A stretch of 64,000 nt of DNA from Streptomyces noursei (GCF_001646665.1 NZ_LWBU01000373.1:124334-188333), one strand, 5' to 3'. Positions 34,225 through 43,246 are shown, numbered from the stretch's first letter. Made by a program: numbers and translations. The notes: generated by a model from the letters alone, not told the origin.

Positions 34225-35229
34225 GTGCCCCGTCCCTTCACCCTCTTCACCGGCCAGTGGGCCGACCTGCCGCTGGAGGAGGTCTGCCGCCTGGCCCGCG
34301 ACTTCGGCTACGACGGTCTCGAACTCGCCTGCTGGGGCGACCACTTCGAGGTCGACAAGGCGCTGGCCGACCCCGCCTACCTGCACGGGCGGCGGGCGCT
34401 GCTCGACAAGTACGGCCTGGAGTGCTGGGCGGTCTCCAACCACCTGGTCGGCCAGGCCGTCTGCGACGATCCCATCGACGAGCGCCACCGGGCGATCGTG
34501 CCGGGCCGGATCTGGGGCGACGGCGACCCCGAGGGCGTACGGCGGCGGGCGGCGCGGGAACTGGCGGACACCGCGCGGGCGGCGGCCGCCTTCGGCGTAC
34601 GCACGGTCGTCGGGTTCACCGGGTCGTCCATCTGGCACCTGGTGGCGATGTTCCCGCCGGTGCCGGAGCGGATGGTCGAGCGCGGGTACGAGGACTTCGC
34701 CGAGCGCTGGAACCCGATCCTGGACGTGTTCGACGCCGAAGGGGTGCGGTTCGCCCACGAGGTCCACCCCAGCGAGATCGCCTACGACTACTGGACCACA
34801 CAGCGGGCCCTGGAGGCGGTGGACCGGCGCCCGGCCTTCGGGCTCAACTTCGACCCGAGTCACTTCGTGTGGCAGGACCTGGACCCGGTGGGTTTCCTGT
34901 ACGACTTCCGGGACCGGATCTACCACGTCGACTGCAAGGAGGCGCGTCGGCGGCTCGACGGGCGCAACGGCCGGCTCGGCTCCCACCTGCCGTGGGGCGA
35001 CCCGCGGCGCGGCTGGGACTTCGTGTCGGCCGGGCACGGTGACGTGCCGTGGGAGGACGTCTTCCGGATGCTGCGCTCGATCAGGTACGACGGGCCGGTG
35101 TCCGTGGAGTGGGAGGACGCGGGCATGGACCGGCTGACGGGCGCCCCGGAAGCGCTTGCCACGCTGAAGCGGTACGACTTCGACCCGCCCGCGGCCTCCT
35201 TCGACGCCGCGTTCGGCGGCTCGGGCTGA
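34225..35229 (+). CDS. Sugar phosphate isomerase/epimerase family protein (TIM barrel)
   Basis: 334 residues from a GTG preceded by TAGGAGG. AP endonuclease 2/xylose isomerase-like TIM barrel: FGYDGLELACWGDHF near residue 30, HEVHPSEIAYDY with a metal Glu and His, GLNFDPSHFVWQDLDP with a metal Asp-His, HVDCKEA and SVEWEDAGMD. The metal ligands expected for isomerases, epimerases and keto-glycoside lyases are present. Its pairing with a Gfo/Idh/MocA enzyme is frequent in cyclitol catabolism and in 3-keto-glycoside pathways. Confidence 0.9.
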   Translation: MPRPFTLFTGQWADLPLEEVCRLARDFGYDGLELACWGDHFEVDKALADPAYLHGRRALLDKYGLECWAVSNHLVGQAVCDDPIDERHRAIVPGRIWGDGDPEGVRRRAARELADTARAAAAFGVRTVVGFTGSSIWHLVAMFPPVPERMVERGYEDFAERWNPILDVFDAEGVRFAHEVHPSEIAYDYWTTQRALEAVDRRPAFGLNFDPSHFVWQDLDPVGFLYDFRDRIYHVDCKEARRRLDGRNGRLGSHLPWGDPRRGWDFVSAGHGDVPWEDVFRMLRSIRYDGPVSVEWEDAGMDRLTGAPEALATLKRYDFDPPAASFDAAFGGSG

Positions 35230-35309
35230 GCGAGAAGAACCAGGTGGGAGGGGTGGGGAAGGCCCGGTGGCGGTCCGTGCCACCGGGCGGTCCGGGCTGC
35301 CCGGTGACG

Positions 35310-35395
35310 CCTTTGTCCACCGGTGGGAGAAGGTGTCACCGACCTTGCGCACAAGGGCTTTCGGTGCGCGGACAACCCGGCTAACGTCCCTCCCG
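35310..35395 (+). promoter_or_regulatory. Promoter-operator of the ThuA-domain gene (copy B)
   Basis: CCTTTGTCC at offset 0, GGAGAA at offset 16, and TAACGT at offset 72 (35382-35387) reproduce the layout seen at 27778-27863. Matching positions are concentrated in these three blocks and in GCTA/TCCC around the -10. A long leader of about 270 nt separates it from the GTG at 35668. Confidence 0.55.
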
Positions 35396-35517
35396 TGCCG
35401 CCCTGAGGTGTACAGGACACCCCTGGCGGGTCCGGCCGTGATCCCCGCCGGCGACCGGTCGTGACGGCGCACGACGGACCCCGGACGACCCGGCGCGGCA
35501 CCCCGGCACGTAACCGC

Positions 35518-35586
35518 CCCGAGCCGGAAGCACCACCCGGAGCAAGGACCATCCCGAGCCGGAAGCACCACCCGGAGCAAGGACCA
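35518..35586. repeat. Two copies of a 34-bp direct repeat in the leader
   Basis: A 34-bp unit starting CCCGAGCCGGAAGCACCACC occurs at 35518-35551 and 35553-35586 without differences seen. A third, degenerate copy (CCCGGAGCCAGGACCACC) follows. It lies between promoter copy B and the secreted enzyme gene. The rest of 35230-35667 holds no gene. Confidence 0.75.
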
Positions 35587-35667
35587 CGACCCGGAGCCAG
35601 GACCACCACCCGGGAGCCGCCCGGCCGGGGCACCAGCCCGCACCCCGGCCCTTTCCGGAGGACATTC

Positions 35668-38600
35668 GTGCACAGAAAACGGCCAGGAGCGCGCAGAGCG
35701 CTCGCTCTCCTCACCGGCGGCCTGATCGCCGTGACGTCGTTCGCCCTCGGCACGCCGCCCGTCCTGGCGGCCGACACCCCCGCCCCCGCGGCGGCCGAGG
35801 AGCAGTTCCAGCAGGTCACCCTCGCCAAGGGCGGCGAGGAGGTCGGCGAACCCATGTCGCTGGCCGTGATGCCCGACCGCAGCGTGCTGCACACCTCGCG
35901 CAACGGCGAACTGCGGCGCACCGACGCCGCCGGCAACACCGAGGTCATCGGCACCGTCCCGGTCTACTCCCACGACGAGGAGGGGCTCCAGGGCGTCGCC
36001 CTCGACCCCGGCTTCGCCCGGAACCGCGCCATTTTCCTGTACTACGCGCCCCCGCTCGACACCCCGGCCGGTGACGCCCCCAACGACGGCGCGGCCGCGG
36101 ACTTCGCCCCGTACGACGGCGTCAACCGGCTCTCCCGCTTCACGCTGAAGCCGGACGGCACCCTCGACAACACCAGTGAGAAGAAGGTTCTCGACATCCC
36201 CGCGACGCGCGGCATCTGCTGCCACGTCGGCGGCGACATCGACTTCGACGCGCAGGGCAACCTCTATCTGTCGACGGGCGACGACTCCAACCCGTTCGCC
36301 TCCGACGGCTTCACCCCCATCGACGAGCGGCCCACCCGCAACCCGGCCTTCGACGCCCGCCGCACCTCGGGCAACACCAACGACCTGCGCGGGAAGATCC
36401 TCCGCATCAAGGTCGCCGACGACGGCTCGTACACCGTCCCGGACGGCAACCTCTTCGCCCCCGGCACGGCCAGGACCCGGCCCGAGATCTACGCGATGGG
36501 CTTCCGCAACCCGTTCCGCTTCAGCGTCGACCAGCGGACCGGCGTGCTGTACGTCGGCGACTACGGACCCGACGCGGGCGCCGCCGACCCCGCGCGCGGC
36601 CCGGCCGGCCAGGTCGAGTTCGCCCGCGTGACCCGGCCCGGCAACTTCGGCTGGCCCTTCTGCACGGGCGACAACGACCCGTACGTGGACTACGACTTCG
36701 CCACCAAGGTGTCCGGAGCCACCTTCGACTGCGCGGCGCCGAAGAACGACTCGCCGCACAACACCGGCCTCGTCGACCTCCCGCCGGCCGAACCCGCGTG
36801 GATCCCCTACGACGGCGGGTCGCTGCCCGAGTTCGGCACCGGCTCGGAGTCGCCGATGGGCGGCCCGGTGTACCGGTACGACGCCGCAAACCCCTCGCCG
36901 GTGAAGTTCCCGGAGAGCTTCGACGGGGACTTCTTCGCCGGTGAGTTCGGCCGCCGCTGGATCAAGCGCATCGAGCACGGCCCGGACGGGACCGTGCAAT
37001 CCGTCAGCCCCGTGCCCTGGACCGGGACGCAGGTGATGGACATGGCGTTCGGCCCCGACGGCGCGCTGTACGTCCTCGACTACGGCACCGCCTGGTTCGG
37101 CGGCGACGAGAACTCCGGCCTCTACCGGATCGAGAACGCCACCGGAGGCCGCTCGCCGGTCGCCGAGGCGTCGGCGAACAGGACGTCCGGCACGGCACCG
37201 CTGCGGGTCGCCTTCTCGTCGGCGGGCACCACGGACGCCGACGGCGACCCGCTGACGTACAGCTGGGACTTCGGCGACGGCACGGGGACATCGACGGCCG
37301 CGAACCCGACGTACACCTACCGCAGGAACGGCACCTACACCGCGACCGTCACCGCACGCGACGCCTCGGGCCGCACCGGCTCGGCCAGCGTGCGCGTCGT
37401 CGTCGGCAACACGGCCCCCAGGGTGACGCTCGACCTCCCGGCCGACGGCGCGCTGTTCGGCTTCGGCGACGAGATCCCGTTCAAGGTGACCGTCACCGAC
37501 CCCGAGGACGGCACCGTCGACTGCGCCAAGGTCAAGGTCACGTACATCCTCGGCCACGACAGCCACGGCCACCCCGTCACCTCCGCCAACGGCTGCACCG
37601 GCACCATCAGGACATCGGCCGACGGCGGCCACGACCCCAACGCCAACATCTTCGGAGTGTTCGACGCCGAGTACACCGACGGGGGAGGGGGCGGGCAGGC
37701 CGCGCTGACCAGCCACGACCAGGCCCAGCTCCAGCCCCGGCACCGGCAGGCCGAGCACTTCTCGGCACAGTCCGGCACCCGCACCCACGACAAGGCCACC
37801 GCGCACGGCGGCAGGACCGTCGGCGACATCGAGGACGGCGACTGGATCTCCTTCACGCCCTACAACCTGACCGGGTCCACCAAGCTGACCGCCCGGATCT
37901 CCTCGGGCGGAGCGGGCGGCTTCCTGGAGGTACGCACCGGCTCGGCGACCGGCCCGCTGCTGGGCTCCGCCCCCGTCCCCGTGACCGGCGGGTGGGAGAC
38001 CTTCCAGGACGTGGACGTGCCGCTGAGGGCCGTACCCAAGCGGACCACACAGCTCTTCCTGGTCTTCAAGGGCGGCACGGGAGCCCTGTACGACATCGAC
38101 GACTTCGAGCTGTCGAACACGCCTCCCGACCGGACCGCCAAACGGGTCCTGGTCTTCTCCAGGACCGCCGGCTTCCGGCACGACTCCATCCCGGCCGGGA
38201 TCACCGCCCTGAAGGAACTGGGCGCGTCCAGCAACATCACGGTCGACGCCACGGAGACCGCCGCCCAGTTCACCACCAGCAACCTCGCCCGGTACGACGC
38301 GGTGGTGTTCCTGTCCACCACCGGTGACGTCCTCGACGACGCGCAGCAGAAGGCGTTCGAGCACTACGTCGCCACCGGCGGCGGATACGTCGGCGTCCAC
38401 GCCGCCGCCGACACCGAGTACGACTGGGAGTTCTACGGCGGCCTCGTCGGCGCCCGCTTCGCCTCCCACCCGCACGTCCAGTCCGCGACCATCCGCGCCG
38501 AGGACCACCAGCACCCCGCCACGGCACACCTCCCCGCCGCCGGCTGGGAACGCACCGACGAGTGGTACGACTACCGCACCAACCCGCGCGGACAGGCACG

Positions 38601-39369
38601 GATCCTCGCCACCCTCGACGAGACCACCTACGAGGGCGGCACCATGAAGGGCGACCACCCCATCGCCTGGTGCCGCAGCTACGAGGGCGGGCGCGCCTTC
38701 TACACCGGCGGCGGCCACACCGCCGCGTCGTACACCGAACCCGCCTTCCGGCAGCACCTCCTCGGCGGCCTGCGGTACGCCACCGGACAGGTGAAGGCCG
38801 ACTGCTCCCCGCGGACCGGCCACCGGCCCCTGTTCAACGGACACACCCTGGACGGCTGGAAGCAGGCCGGACCGGGGAGGTTCACCGTCGTGGACGGTGA
38901 ACTGCGCACCGAGGGCGGCATGGGGATGCTCTGGTACCGGGCGAAGGAACTGTCGTCCTACTCGCTGAAGCTCGACTGGAAGATGACGGGCGACGACAAC
39001 TCCGGCGTCTTCGTCGGCTTCCCGGCGTCCGACGACCCCTGGTCCGCCGTGAACAAGGGCTACGAGATCCAGATCGACGCCACGGACGCCGCCGACCGCA
39101 CGACCGGCGCGGTCTACGGCTTCAAGTCGGCGAACCTCAAGGCCCGCGACCGGGTCCTGCGGCCGCCGGGCCAGTGGAACCACTACGAGATCAAGGTCCA
39201 GGGCGAGCGGCTCCAGGTGTTCCTCAACGGTGTGAAGATCAACGACTTCACCAACACCGACCCGGCCCGCAGCCTCAGGGACGGCCACATCGGCATCCAG
39301 AACCACGGTGCCGACGACCACGTGTCGTTCCGCGACATCCAGCTCGAGGAGCTGCCCCCGTCCCCGTAG
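35668..39369 (+). CDS. Secreted multidomain protein: PQQ/sorbosone dehydrogenase-like, PKD, CBM6-like, ThuA and DUF1080
   Basis: 1233 residues from a GTG, preceded by GGAGG. A Sec signal peptide ends near residue 34. Residues about 47-490 form a beta-propeller like soluble glucose/sorbosone dehydrogenases (EEGLQGVALDPGFARN, GGDIDFDAQGNLYLSTGDD, EIYAMGFRNPFRF). A PKD domain follows at about 491-578 (TYSWDFGDG), then a carbohydrate-binding CBM6-like region to about 816. A ThuA glutamine-amidotransferase-like domain covers about 824-1044 (GGGYVGVHAAADTEYDW), and a 3-keto-disaccharide hydrolase/DUF1080 domain runs from about 1055 to the end (FNGHTLDGWK, DDNSGVFVGF). Likely role: extracellular binding and oxidation or cleavage of a saccharide feeding the adjacent importer. 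Confidence 0.88.
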   Translation: MHRKRPGARRALALLTGGLIAVTSFALGTPPVLAADTPAPAAAEEQFQQVTLAKGGEEVGEPMSLAVMPDRSVLHTSRNGELRRTDAAGNTEVIGTVPVYSHDEEGLQGVALDPGFARNRAIFLYYAPPLDTPAGDAPNDGAAADFAPYDGVNRLSRFTLKPDGTLDNTSEKKVLDIPATRGICCHVGGDIDFDAQGNLYLSTGDDSNPFASDGFTPIDERPTRNPAFDARRTSGNTNDLRGKILRIKVADDGSYTVPDGNLFAPGTARTRPEIYAMGFRNPFRFSVDQRTGVLYVGDYGPDAGAADPARGPAGQVEFARVTRPGNFGWPFCTGDNDPYVDYDFATKVSGATFDCAAPKNDSPHNTGLVDLPPAEPAWIPYDGGSLPEFGTGSESPMGGPVYRYDAANPSPVKFPESFDGDFFAGEFGRRWIKRIEHGPDGTVQSVSPVPWTGTQVMDMAFGPDGALYVLDYGTAWFGGDENSGLYRIENATGGRSPVAEASANRTSGTAPLRVAFSSAGTTDADGDPLTYSWDFGDGTGTSTAANPTYTYRRNGTYTATVTARDASGRTGSASVRVVVGNTAPRVTLDLPADGALFGFGDEIPFKVTVTDPEDGTVDCAKVKVTYILGHDSHGHPVTSANGCTGTIRTSADGGHDPNANIFGVFDAEYTDGGGGGQAALTSHDQAQLQPRHRQAEHFSAQSGTRTHDKATAHGGRTVGDIEDGDWISFTPYNLTGSTKLTARISSGGAGGFLEVRTGSATGPLLGSAPVPVTGGWETFQDVDVPLRAVPKRTTQLFLVFKGGTGALYDIDDFELSNTPPDRTAKRVLVFSRTAGFRHDSIPAGITALKELGASSNITVDATETAAQFTTSNLARYDAVVFLSTTGDVLDDAQQKAFEHYVATGGGYVGVHAAADTEYDWEFYGGLVGARFASHPHVQSATIRAEDHQHPATAHLPAAGWERTDEWYDYRTNPRGQARILATLDETTYEGGTMKGDHPIAWCRSYEGGRAFYTGGGHTAASYTEPAFRQHLLGGLRYATGQVKADCSPRTGHRPLFNGHTLDGWKQAGPGRFTVVDGELRTEGGMGMLWYRAKELSSYSLKLDWKMTGDDNSGVFVGFPASDDPWSAVNKGYEIQIDATDAADRTTGAVYGFKSANLKARDRVLRPPGQWNHYEIKVQGERLQVFLNGVKINDFTNTDPARSLRDGHIGIQNHGADDHVSFRDIQLEELPPSP

Positions 39370-39460
39370 GGGGTGGCGCCCGCACAGGCCGGCGGCGGGC
39401 GGGGAGGCGCCGTACCCCCCGCCCGCCGTCTTCGACGCACCACACCCAGGGAGGCAGGCC

Positions 39461-40585
39461 ATGCTCGAAGAACGTCGTGCCGGAGACGTCGGCGTCTGGT
39501 TCGTCGGCGCCCGAGGCTCCGTCGCCACCACCGCCGTCGCGGGGTGCGCGGCCGTCGCCGCCGGACTGCGGCCCCCGACGGGCATGGTCACCGAGACCCC
39601 GCCGTTCGCCGCGTCCGGCCTGCCCGCCCTGACCTCCCTCGTCTTCGGCGGACACGACACGGCGGCGTGCCCCCTGCCCAAGCGGGCGGAGGAACTCACC
39701 GCGGCGGGGGTCCTCCCGCACGGCCTCGCCGACGCCGTACGCGGTGAACTCACCGCCGCGGACGCCGAGATCCGCCCCGGCGGCCCCTCGGCCGGAGACA
39801 CCCGCACCGACGACGCGCTCATCGCGTCCTTCACCTCCGACATCACCGGCTTCACCCGCCGCCACCACCTGTCCCGCACCGTCGTGATCAACGTCGCCTC
39901 CACCGAATCCGCCCCCGGCCCGGACGACCCCCGCCCCGCGCCCAGCTCCCTCTACGCGGCCGCCGCGCTGCGCGCCGGCTGCCCCTACGTCAACTTCACC
40001 CCCTCCACCGGGCTGCGCACCACCGCCCTCACCGAGGCCTTCGCCGCCCGCGGGCTGCCCCACGCGGGCCGCGACGGCAAGACCGGCCAGACCCTCCTGC
40101 GCTCCGTGCTCGCCCCGATGTTCGTGCAGCGCGCCCTGTCCGTACGGGCCTGGTCGGGCACCAACCTCCTGGGCGGCGGCGACGGAGCGGCCCTGGCCGA
40201 CCCGGCCGCGGCGGCCGCGAAGAACGCGGGCAAGGAACGGGTCCTCACCGACACGCTCGGCCACACCCCGCAGGGCGAGGTCCACATCGACGACGTACCG
40301 GCCCTCGGCGACTGGAAGACCGCCTGGGACCACATCGCCTTCGACGGGTTCCTCGGCTCCCGGATGGTCCTCCAGACCATCTGGCAGGGCTGCGACTCGG
40401 CCCTGGCCGCGCCTCTCGTCCTGGACCTCGCCCGGCTCGTCGCCCGCGCCCACGAGGCCGGCCTGTCCGGGCCGCTGCCCGGGCTCGGCTTCTACTTCAA
40501 GGACCCCGACGGCGGACCGGCGGCCCTCGCCGACCAGTACGCCGCGCTCCTCGCCTTCGCCGCCCGGCTCCGGGACGCCCGGTGA
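39461..40585 (+). CDS. Inositol-1-phosphate synthase-like protein (myo-inositol-phosphate synthase family)
   Basis: 374 residues. Family signatures are the NAD-binding VGARGSVATT near residue 15, NVASTES, YVNFTPSTGL, GRDGKTGQTLLRSVLAPMF, NLLGGGDGAA and WQGCDSALAAPLVLDLARL. This class converts glucose-6-phosphate to inositol-3-phosphate. It is the first gene of an eight-gene block with Ebo proteins and overlaps the prenyltransferase gene by 4 bp. In other organisms the cluster has an EboD dehydroquinate-synthase-like enzyme instead, so this may make the polyol that is then prenylated. It is 91 bp behind the ThuA gene. Whether it is a true synthase or a diverged relative is open. Confidence 0.85.
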   Translation: MLEERRAGDVGVWFVGARGSVATTAVAGCAAVAAGLRPPTGMVTETPPFAASGLPALTSLVFGGHDTAACPLPKRAEELTAAGVLPHGLADAVRGELTAADAEIRPGGPSAGDTRTDDALIASFTSDITGFTRRHHLSRTVVINVASTESAPGPDDPRPAPSSLYAAAALRAGCPYVNFTPSTGLRTTALTEAFAARGLPHAGRDGKTGQTLLRSVLAPMFVQRALSVRAWSGTNLLGGGDGAALADPAAAAAKNAGKERVLTDTLGHTPQGEVHIDDVPALGDWKTAWDHIAFDGFLGSRMVLQTIWQGCDSALAAPLVLDLARLVARAHEAGLSGPLPGLGFYFKDPDGGPAALADQYAALLAFAARLRDAR

Positions 40586-41664
40586 CCGGCCCCGGCGGCC
40601 GGCCGCGCGGGGCACGCCGACGGGCCTGGGCCGAACTCCTGCGGGTGTCCGCCCTGTTCACGGTCCCCGGCGACGCGCTCGCGGGCGCCTCGGCCGCGGG
40701 CCTGCGCCCCAACCGGCGCACCGCGCTCGCCATCGGCTCCTCCCTCTGCCTGTACGAGGCGGGCATGGCCCTCAACGACTGGGCCGACCGCGACGAGGAC
40801 GCCGTCGACCGCCCGCACCGCCCCATCCCCTCGGGCCGCGTCACCCCCCGCGCCGCCCTGGCCGCGTCGGCGGCCCTGACGGCCACCGGCCTCGCCCTCG
40901 CCGCCCGCGCCGGCCGCGGCCCCCTCACGGTCGCGACCGCCCTGGCCGCCACCGTCTGGGCCTACGACCTGCGCCTGAAGCACACCCGCGCCGCCCCCGC
41001 CGCCATGGCCACGGCCCGCGCCCTCGACCTCCTCCTCGGCGCGACCGCCACGGCGGCCAACCCCCGCACCCCCGCGCGGCCCCCCGCGGCCGGCGCACCA
41101 CCCCGCCCCCCGGCCCGCAGGCCCACCACCGCCCGCGGTACGCCCCCTGGGCCGGCCACCACCACCGCCACCACCCGCCACCGGCCGCGCCGGCGCCCCC
41201 CGGCCCCGCCACCCGCCGCCCGGCGCGGGACCGCCCACCGCGCCCCGGCGACGGCCGCCCTGCCGTCCGCCGCCCTGCTCGGCGCGCACACCTACGCGGT
41301 GACCGCCGTCTCCCGCCACGAGGCCCACGGCGGCTCGACGGCCGCCCCCCTCGGGGCGCTCGCGGCCACCGCCCTCCTCGGCGCCCTGGCGTCCCGCGCC
41401 CCGGCCACGGCCGGCACCGGCCACCGCCGCACCGCGACCCTCACCGCGGCCGCCTACTTCCGCACCGCCGCCGTCCCCCTGCTCCACGCGGCACTGAACC
41501 CCTCACCACCCCTCACCCGGCGCGCCGTCGGCGGCGGCATCCGCGCCATGATCCCCCTCCAGGCCGCGCTCGCCGCCCGCAGCGGAGCCACGGTCACCGG
41601 GCCGGCCCTCATGGGCCTCGCCCCGCTCGCCCGCGCCCTCGCCCGGAAGGTGAGCCCCACATGA
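40582..41664 (+). CDS. EboC-like UbiA prenyltransferase (SCO3242 family) with low-complexity insertion
   Basis: 360 residues from a GTG. Membrane-embedded UbiA superfamily: the prenyl-diphosphate Mg-binding motif NDWADRDED is at residues 65-73, followed by DRPHRPIPSGR and a hydrophobic second half. A second Asp motif, usually D-x-x-D in the loop, is only partly visible (YDLRLKHTRAAP). The enzyme should attach an isoprenoid to a polar acceptor at the membrane. Residues about 158-224 are a Pro/Ala/Thr/Arg-rich stretch where relatives run straight on; an expansion or a sequencing artefact is possible. Overlaps the genes on both sides by 4 bp. Confidence 0.82.
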   Translation: MTGPGGRPRGARRRAWAELLRVSALFTVPGDALAGASAAGLRPNRRTALAIGSSLCLYEAGMALNDWADRDEDAVDRPHRPIPSGRVTPRAALAASAALTATGLALAARAGRGPLTVATALAATVWAYDLRLKHTRAAPAAMATARALDLLLGATATAANPRTPARPPAAGAPPRPPARRPTTARGTPPGPATTTATTRHRPRRRPPAPPPAARRGTAHRAPATAALPSAALLGAHTYAVTAVSRHEAHGGSTAAPLGALAATALLGALASRAPATAGTGHRRTATLTAAAYFRTAAVPLLHAALNPSPPLTRRAVGGGIRAMIPLQAALAARSGATVTGPALMGLAPLARALARKVSPT

Positions 41665-42629
41665 CCGCCCCCCGTCCCGGCGCCACCCCCGGCCCCGCCC
41701 CCCGAACGGCGGCCCCCGAAACCACCACCGTTCCCCGGACCACCCCCGCCGCCCCCGCCCTGCGCTTCGGTTACGGCACCAACGGCCTCACCGACCTCCG
41801 CCTGGAGGACGCCCTCGTCCTCCTCGCCGACCTCGGCTACGACGGCGTCGGCCTGACCCTCGACCACATGCACCTCGACCCCCTCGCCCCCGACCTGGCC
41901 GCCCGCACCTCCCGGGTCGCCCGCCGCCTCGGCGACCTCGGCCTGGGCGTCACCGTCGAGACCGGCGCCCGCTACGTCCTCGACCCGCGCCGCAAACACG
42001 GCCCCTCCCTCCTCGACCCCGACCCCGACGGCCGGGCCGCCCGCACCCGCCTCCTGCGACGCGCCGTCCAGGTCGCCGCGGACCTCGGCGCGCACGCGGT
42101 GCACTGCTTCAGCGGCACCACCCCCCACGACACCCCGCCCACCGACACCACCACCGCCTGGAAACGGCTCGGGGAATCACTCGCACCCGTCCTCGACAAC
42201 GCGGCCGCCGCCGGTGTCCCGCTCGCCGTCGAACCCGAACCCGGCCACCTCCTCGCCACCCTCGCCGACTTCCACCACCTGCGCCGCCACCTCGGCGACC
42301 CCGGCCCCGACCTCCTCGGCCTCACCCTCGACATCGGACACTGCCAGTGCCTGGAGCCGGCCGCCCCCGCCGACTGCGTCCGCGACGCGGCGCCCTGGCT
42401 CCGCCACGTACAGATCGAGGACATGCGCCGCGGCATCCACGAACACCTGCCGTTCGGCGACGGCGAGATCGACTTCCCGCCCGTCCTGGAGGCCCTGGCC
42501 GCCACCGGATACCAGGGCCTGACGGTCGTCGAACTGCCCCGCCACTCCCACGCGGGCCCCGAACTCGCCCGCGCGTCGATCGACTTCCTCCGCCACCCGG
42601 CCGGCCCGAAGGGAGCAACGGCACCGTGA
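41661..42629 (+). CDS. Sugar phosphate isomerase/epimerase (xylose isomerase-like TIM barrel) of the ebo cluster
   Basis: 322 residues. TIM barrel with DLGYDGVGLTLDHMHLD, AVEPEPGHLLATLADFH (metal Glu) and LDIGHCQCLEP (metal Asp-His). HVQIEDMRRGIHEHLPFGDGEID carries a further His pair, and VVELPRHSH is near the end. Such enzymes isomerise or epimerise sugars or cyclitols. The first 35 residues are Pro/Ala/Thr-rich. It overlaps the upstream prenyltransferase gene (ATGA) and the downstream EboA gene (GTGA). The expected substrate is the product of the inositol-phosphate synthase-like enzyme or a related polyol. Confidence 0.88.
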   Translation: MTAPRPGATPGPAPRTAAPETTTVPRTTPAAPALRFGYGTNGLTDLRLEDALVLLADLGYDGVGLTLDHMHLDPLAPDLAARTSRVARRLGDLGLGVTVETGARYVLDPRRKHGPSLLDPDPDGRAARTRLLRRAVQVAADLGAHAVHCFSGTTPHDTPPTDTTTAWKRLGESLAPVLDNAAAAGVPLAVEPEPGHLLATLADFHHLRRHLGDPGPDLLGLTLDIGHCQCLEPAAPADCVRDAAPWLRHVQIEDMRRGIHEHLPFGDGEIDFPPVLEALAATGYQGLTVVELPRHSHAGPELARASIDFLRHPAGPKGATAP

Positions 42630-43246
42630 CAGCCACCCGCGAGGACCCGGACGACCACCTCCACGAAGCGGCCGAAGCCTGGCTGCACGACGCCCTCGCC
42701 GAGGCCGCGCAGGCCGCCGCCGCACCGCCCGAGCCGACGAGCCCCTACGTGTCGGCCTCCTGGGAACTGCGGTTCGCCGCCGCCGGCCGCCACTGCGGAC
42801 CCCGGCACGCGGACTTCGTACGCACCCTCCTCCTCCGCACCGCCCGCGCCGACCCGGACACGCTCACCCGCCTCTACCGGCACGGCACCGCCGCCGAGCG
42901 CCGCGCCGTCCTGCTCGCCCTCCCCGCGCTCGTCCCGGGCCCCGAGGCCCTGCCCCTCGTCGAGGACGCCCTGCGCACCCACGACACCCGGCTGCTCGCC
43001 GCGGCCGTCGGCCCCTACGCGGCCACCCACCTCCCCCCGCACGCCTGGCGCCACGCCGTCCTCAAGTGCCTCTTCACGGGCGTCCCCGTCGACACCGTCG
43101 CCGACCTGCCCCGGCGGGCCCGCCACGACACCGAACTGGCCCGGATGCTCCGCGACCACGCCGACGAACGCACCGCCGCCGGGCGCCCCGTCCCCGCCGA
43201 CCTCCACCGCGTCCTCGCCCTGACCGTCCCCCCGGAGGAGTCCTGA
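42626..43246 (+). CDS. EboA-domain protein
   Basis: 206 residues from a GTG. All-alpha protein with an N-terminal segment LHEAAEAWLHDALAEAAQ and repeats such as LRTHDTRLLAAAVGPYAATHLPPHAWRHAVLKCLFTG-type helices, as in EboA proteins. Its C-terminus has DTVADLPRRARHDTELARMLRDHADER. EboA is essential for ebo-cluster function in scytonemin export in Nostoc, but its chemistry is unknown. The stop codon shares bases with the EboB ATG (TGATG). Confidence 0.8.
   Translation: MTATREDPDDHLHEAAEAWLHDALAEAAQAAAAPPEPTSPYVSASWELRFAAAGRHCGPRHADFVRTLLLRTARADPDTLTRLYRHGTAAERRAVLLALPALVPGPEALPLVEDALRTHDTRLLAAAVGPYAATHLPPHAWRHAVLKCLFTGVPVDTVADLPRRARHDTELARMLRDHADERTAAGRPVPADLHRVLALTVPPEES

Noticed and set aside
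33991..39903. 1970-residue open frame on the minus strand
   Set aside because: It lies opposite well-supported enzyme genes and reads as Gly/Arg/Val-rich text with no family motif, the usual effect of high GC3.
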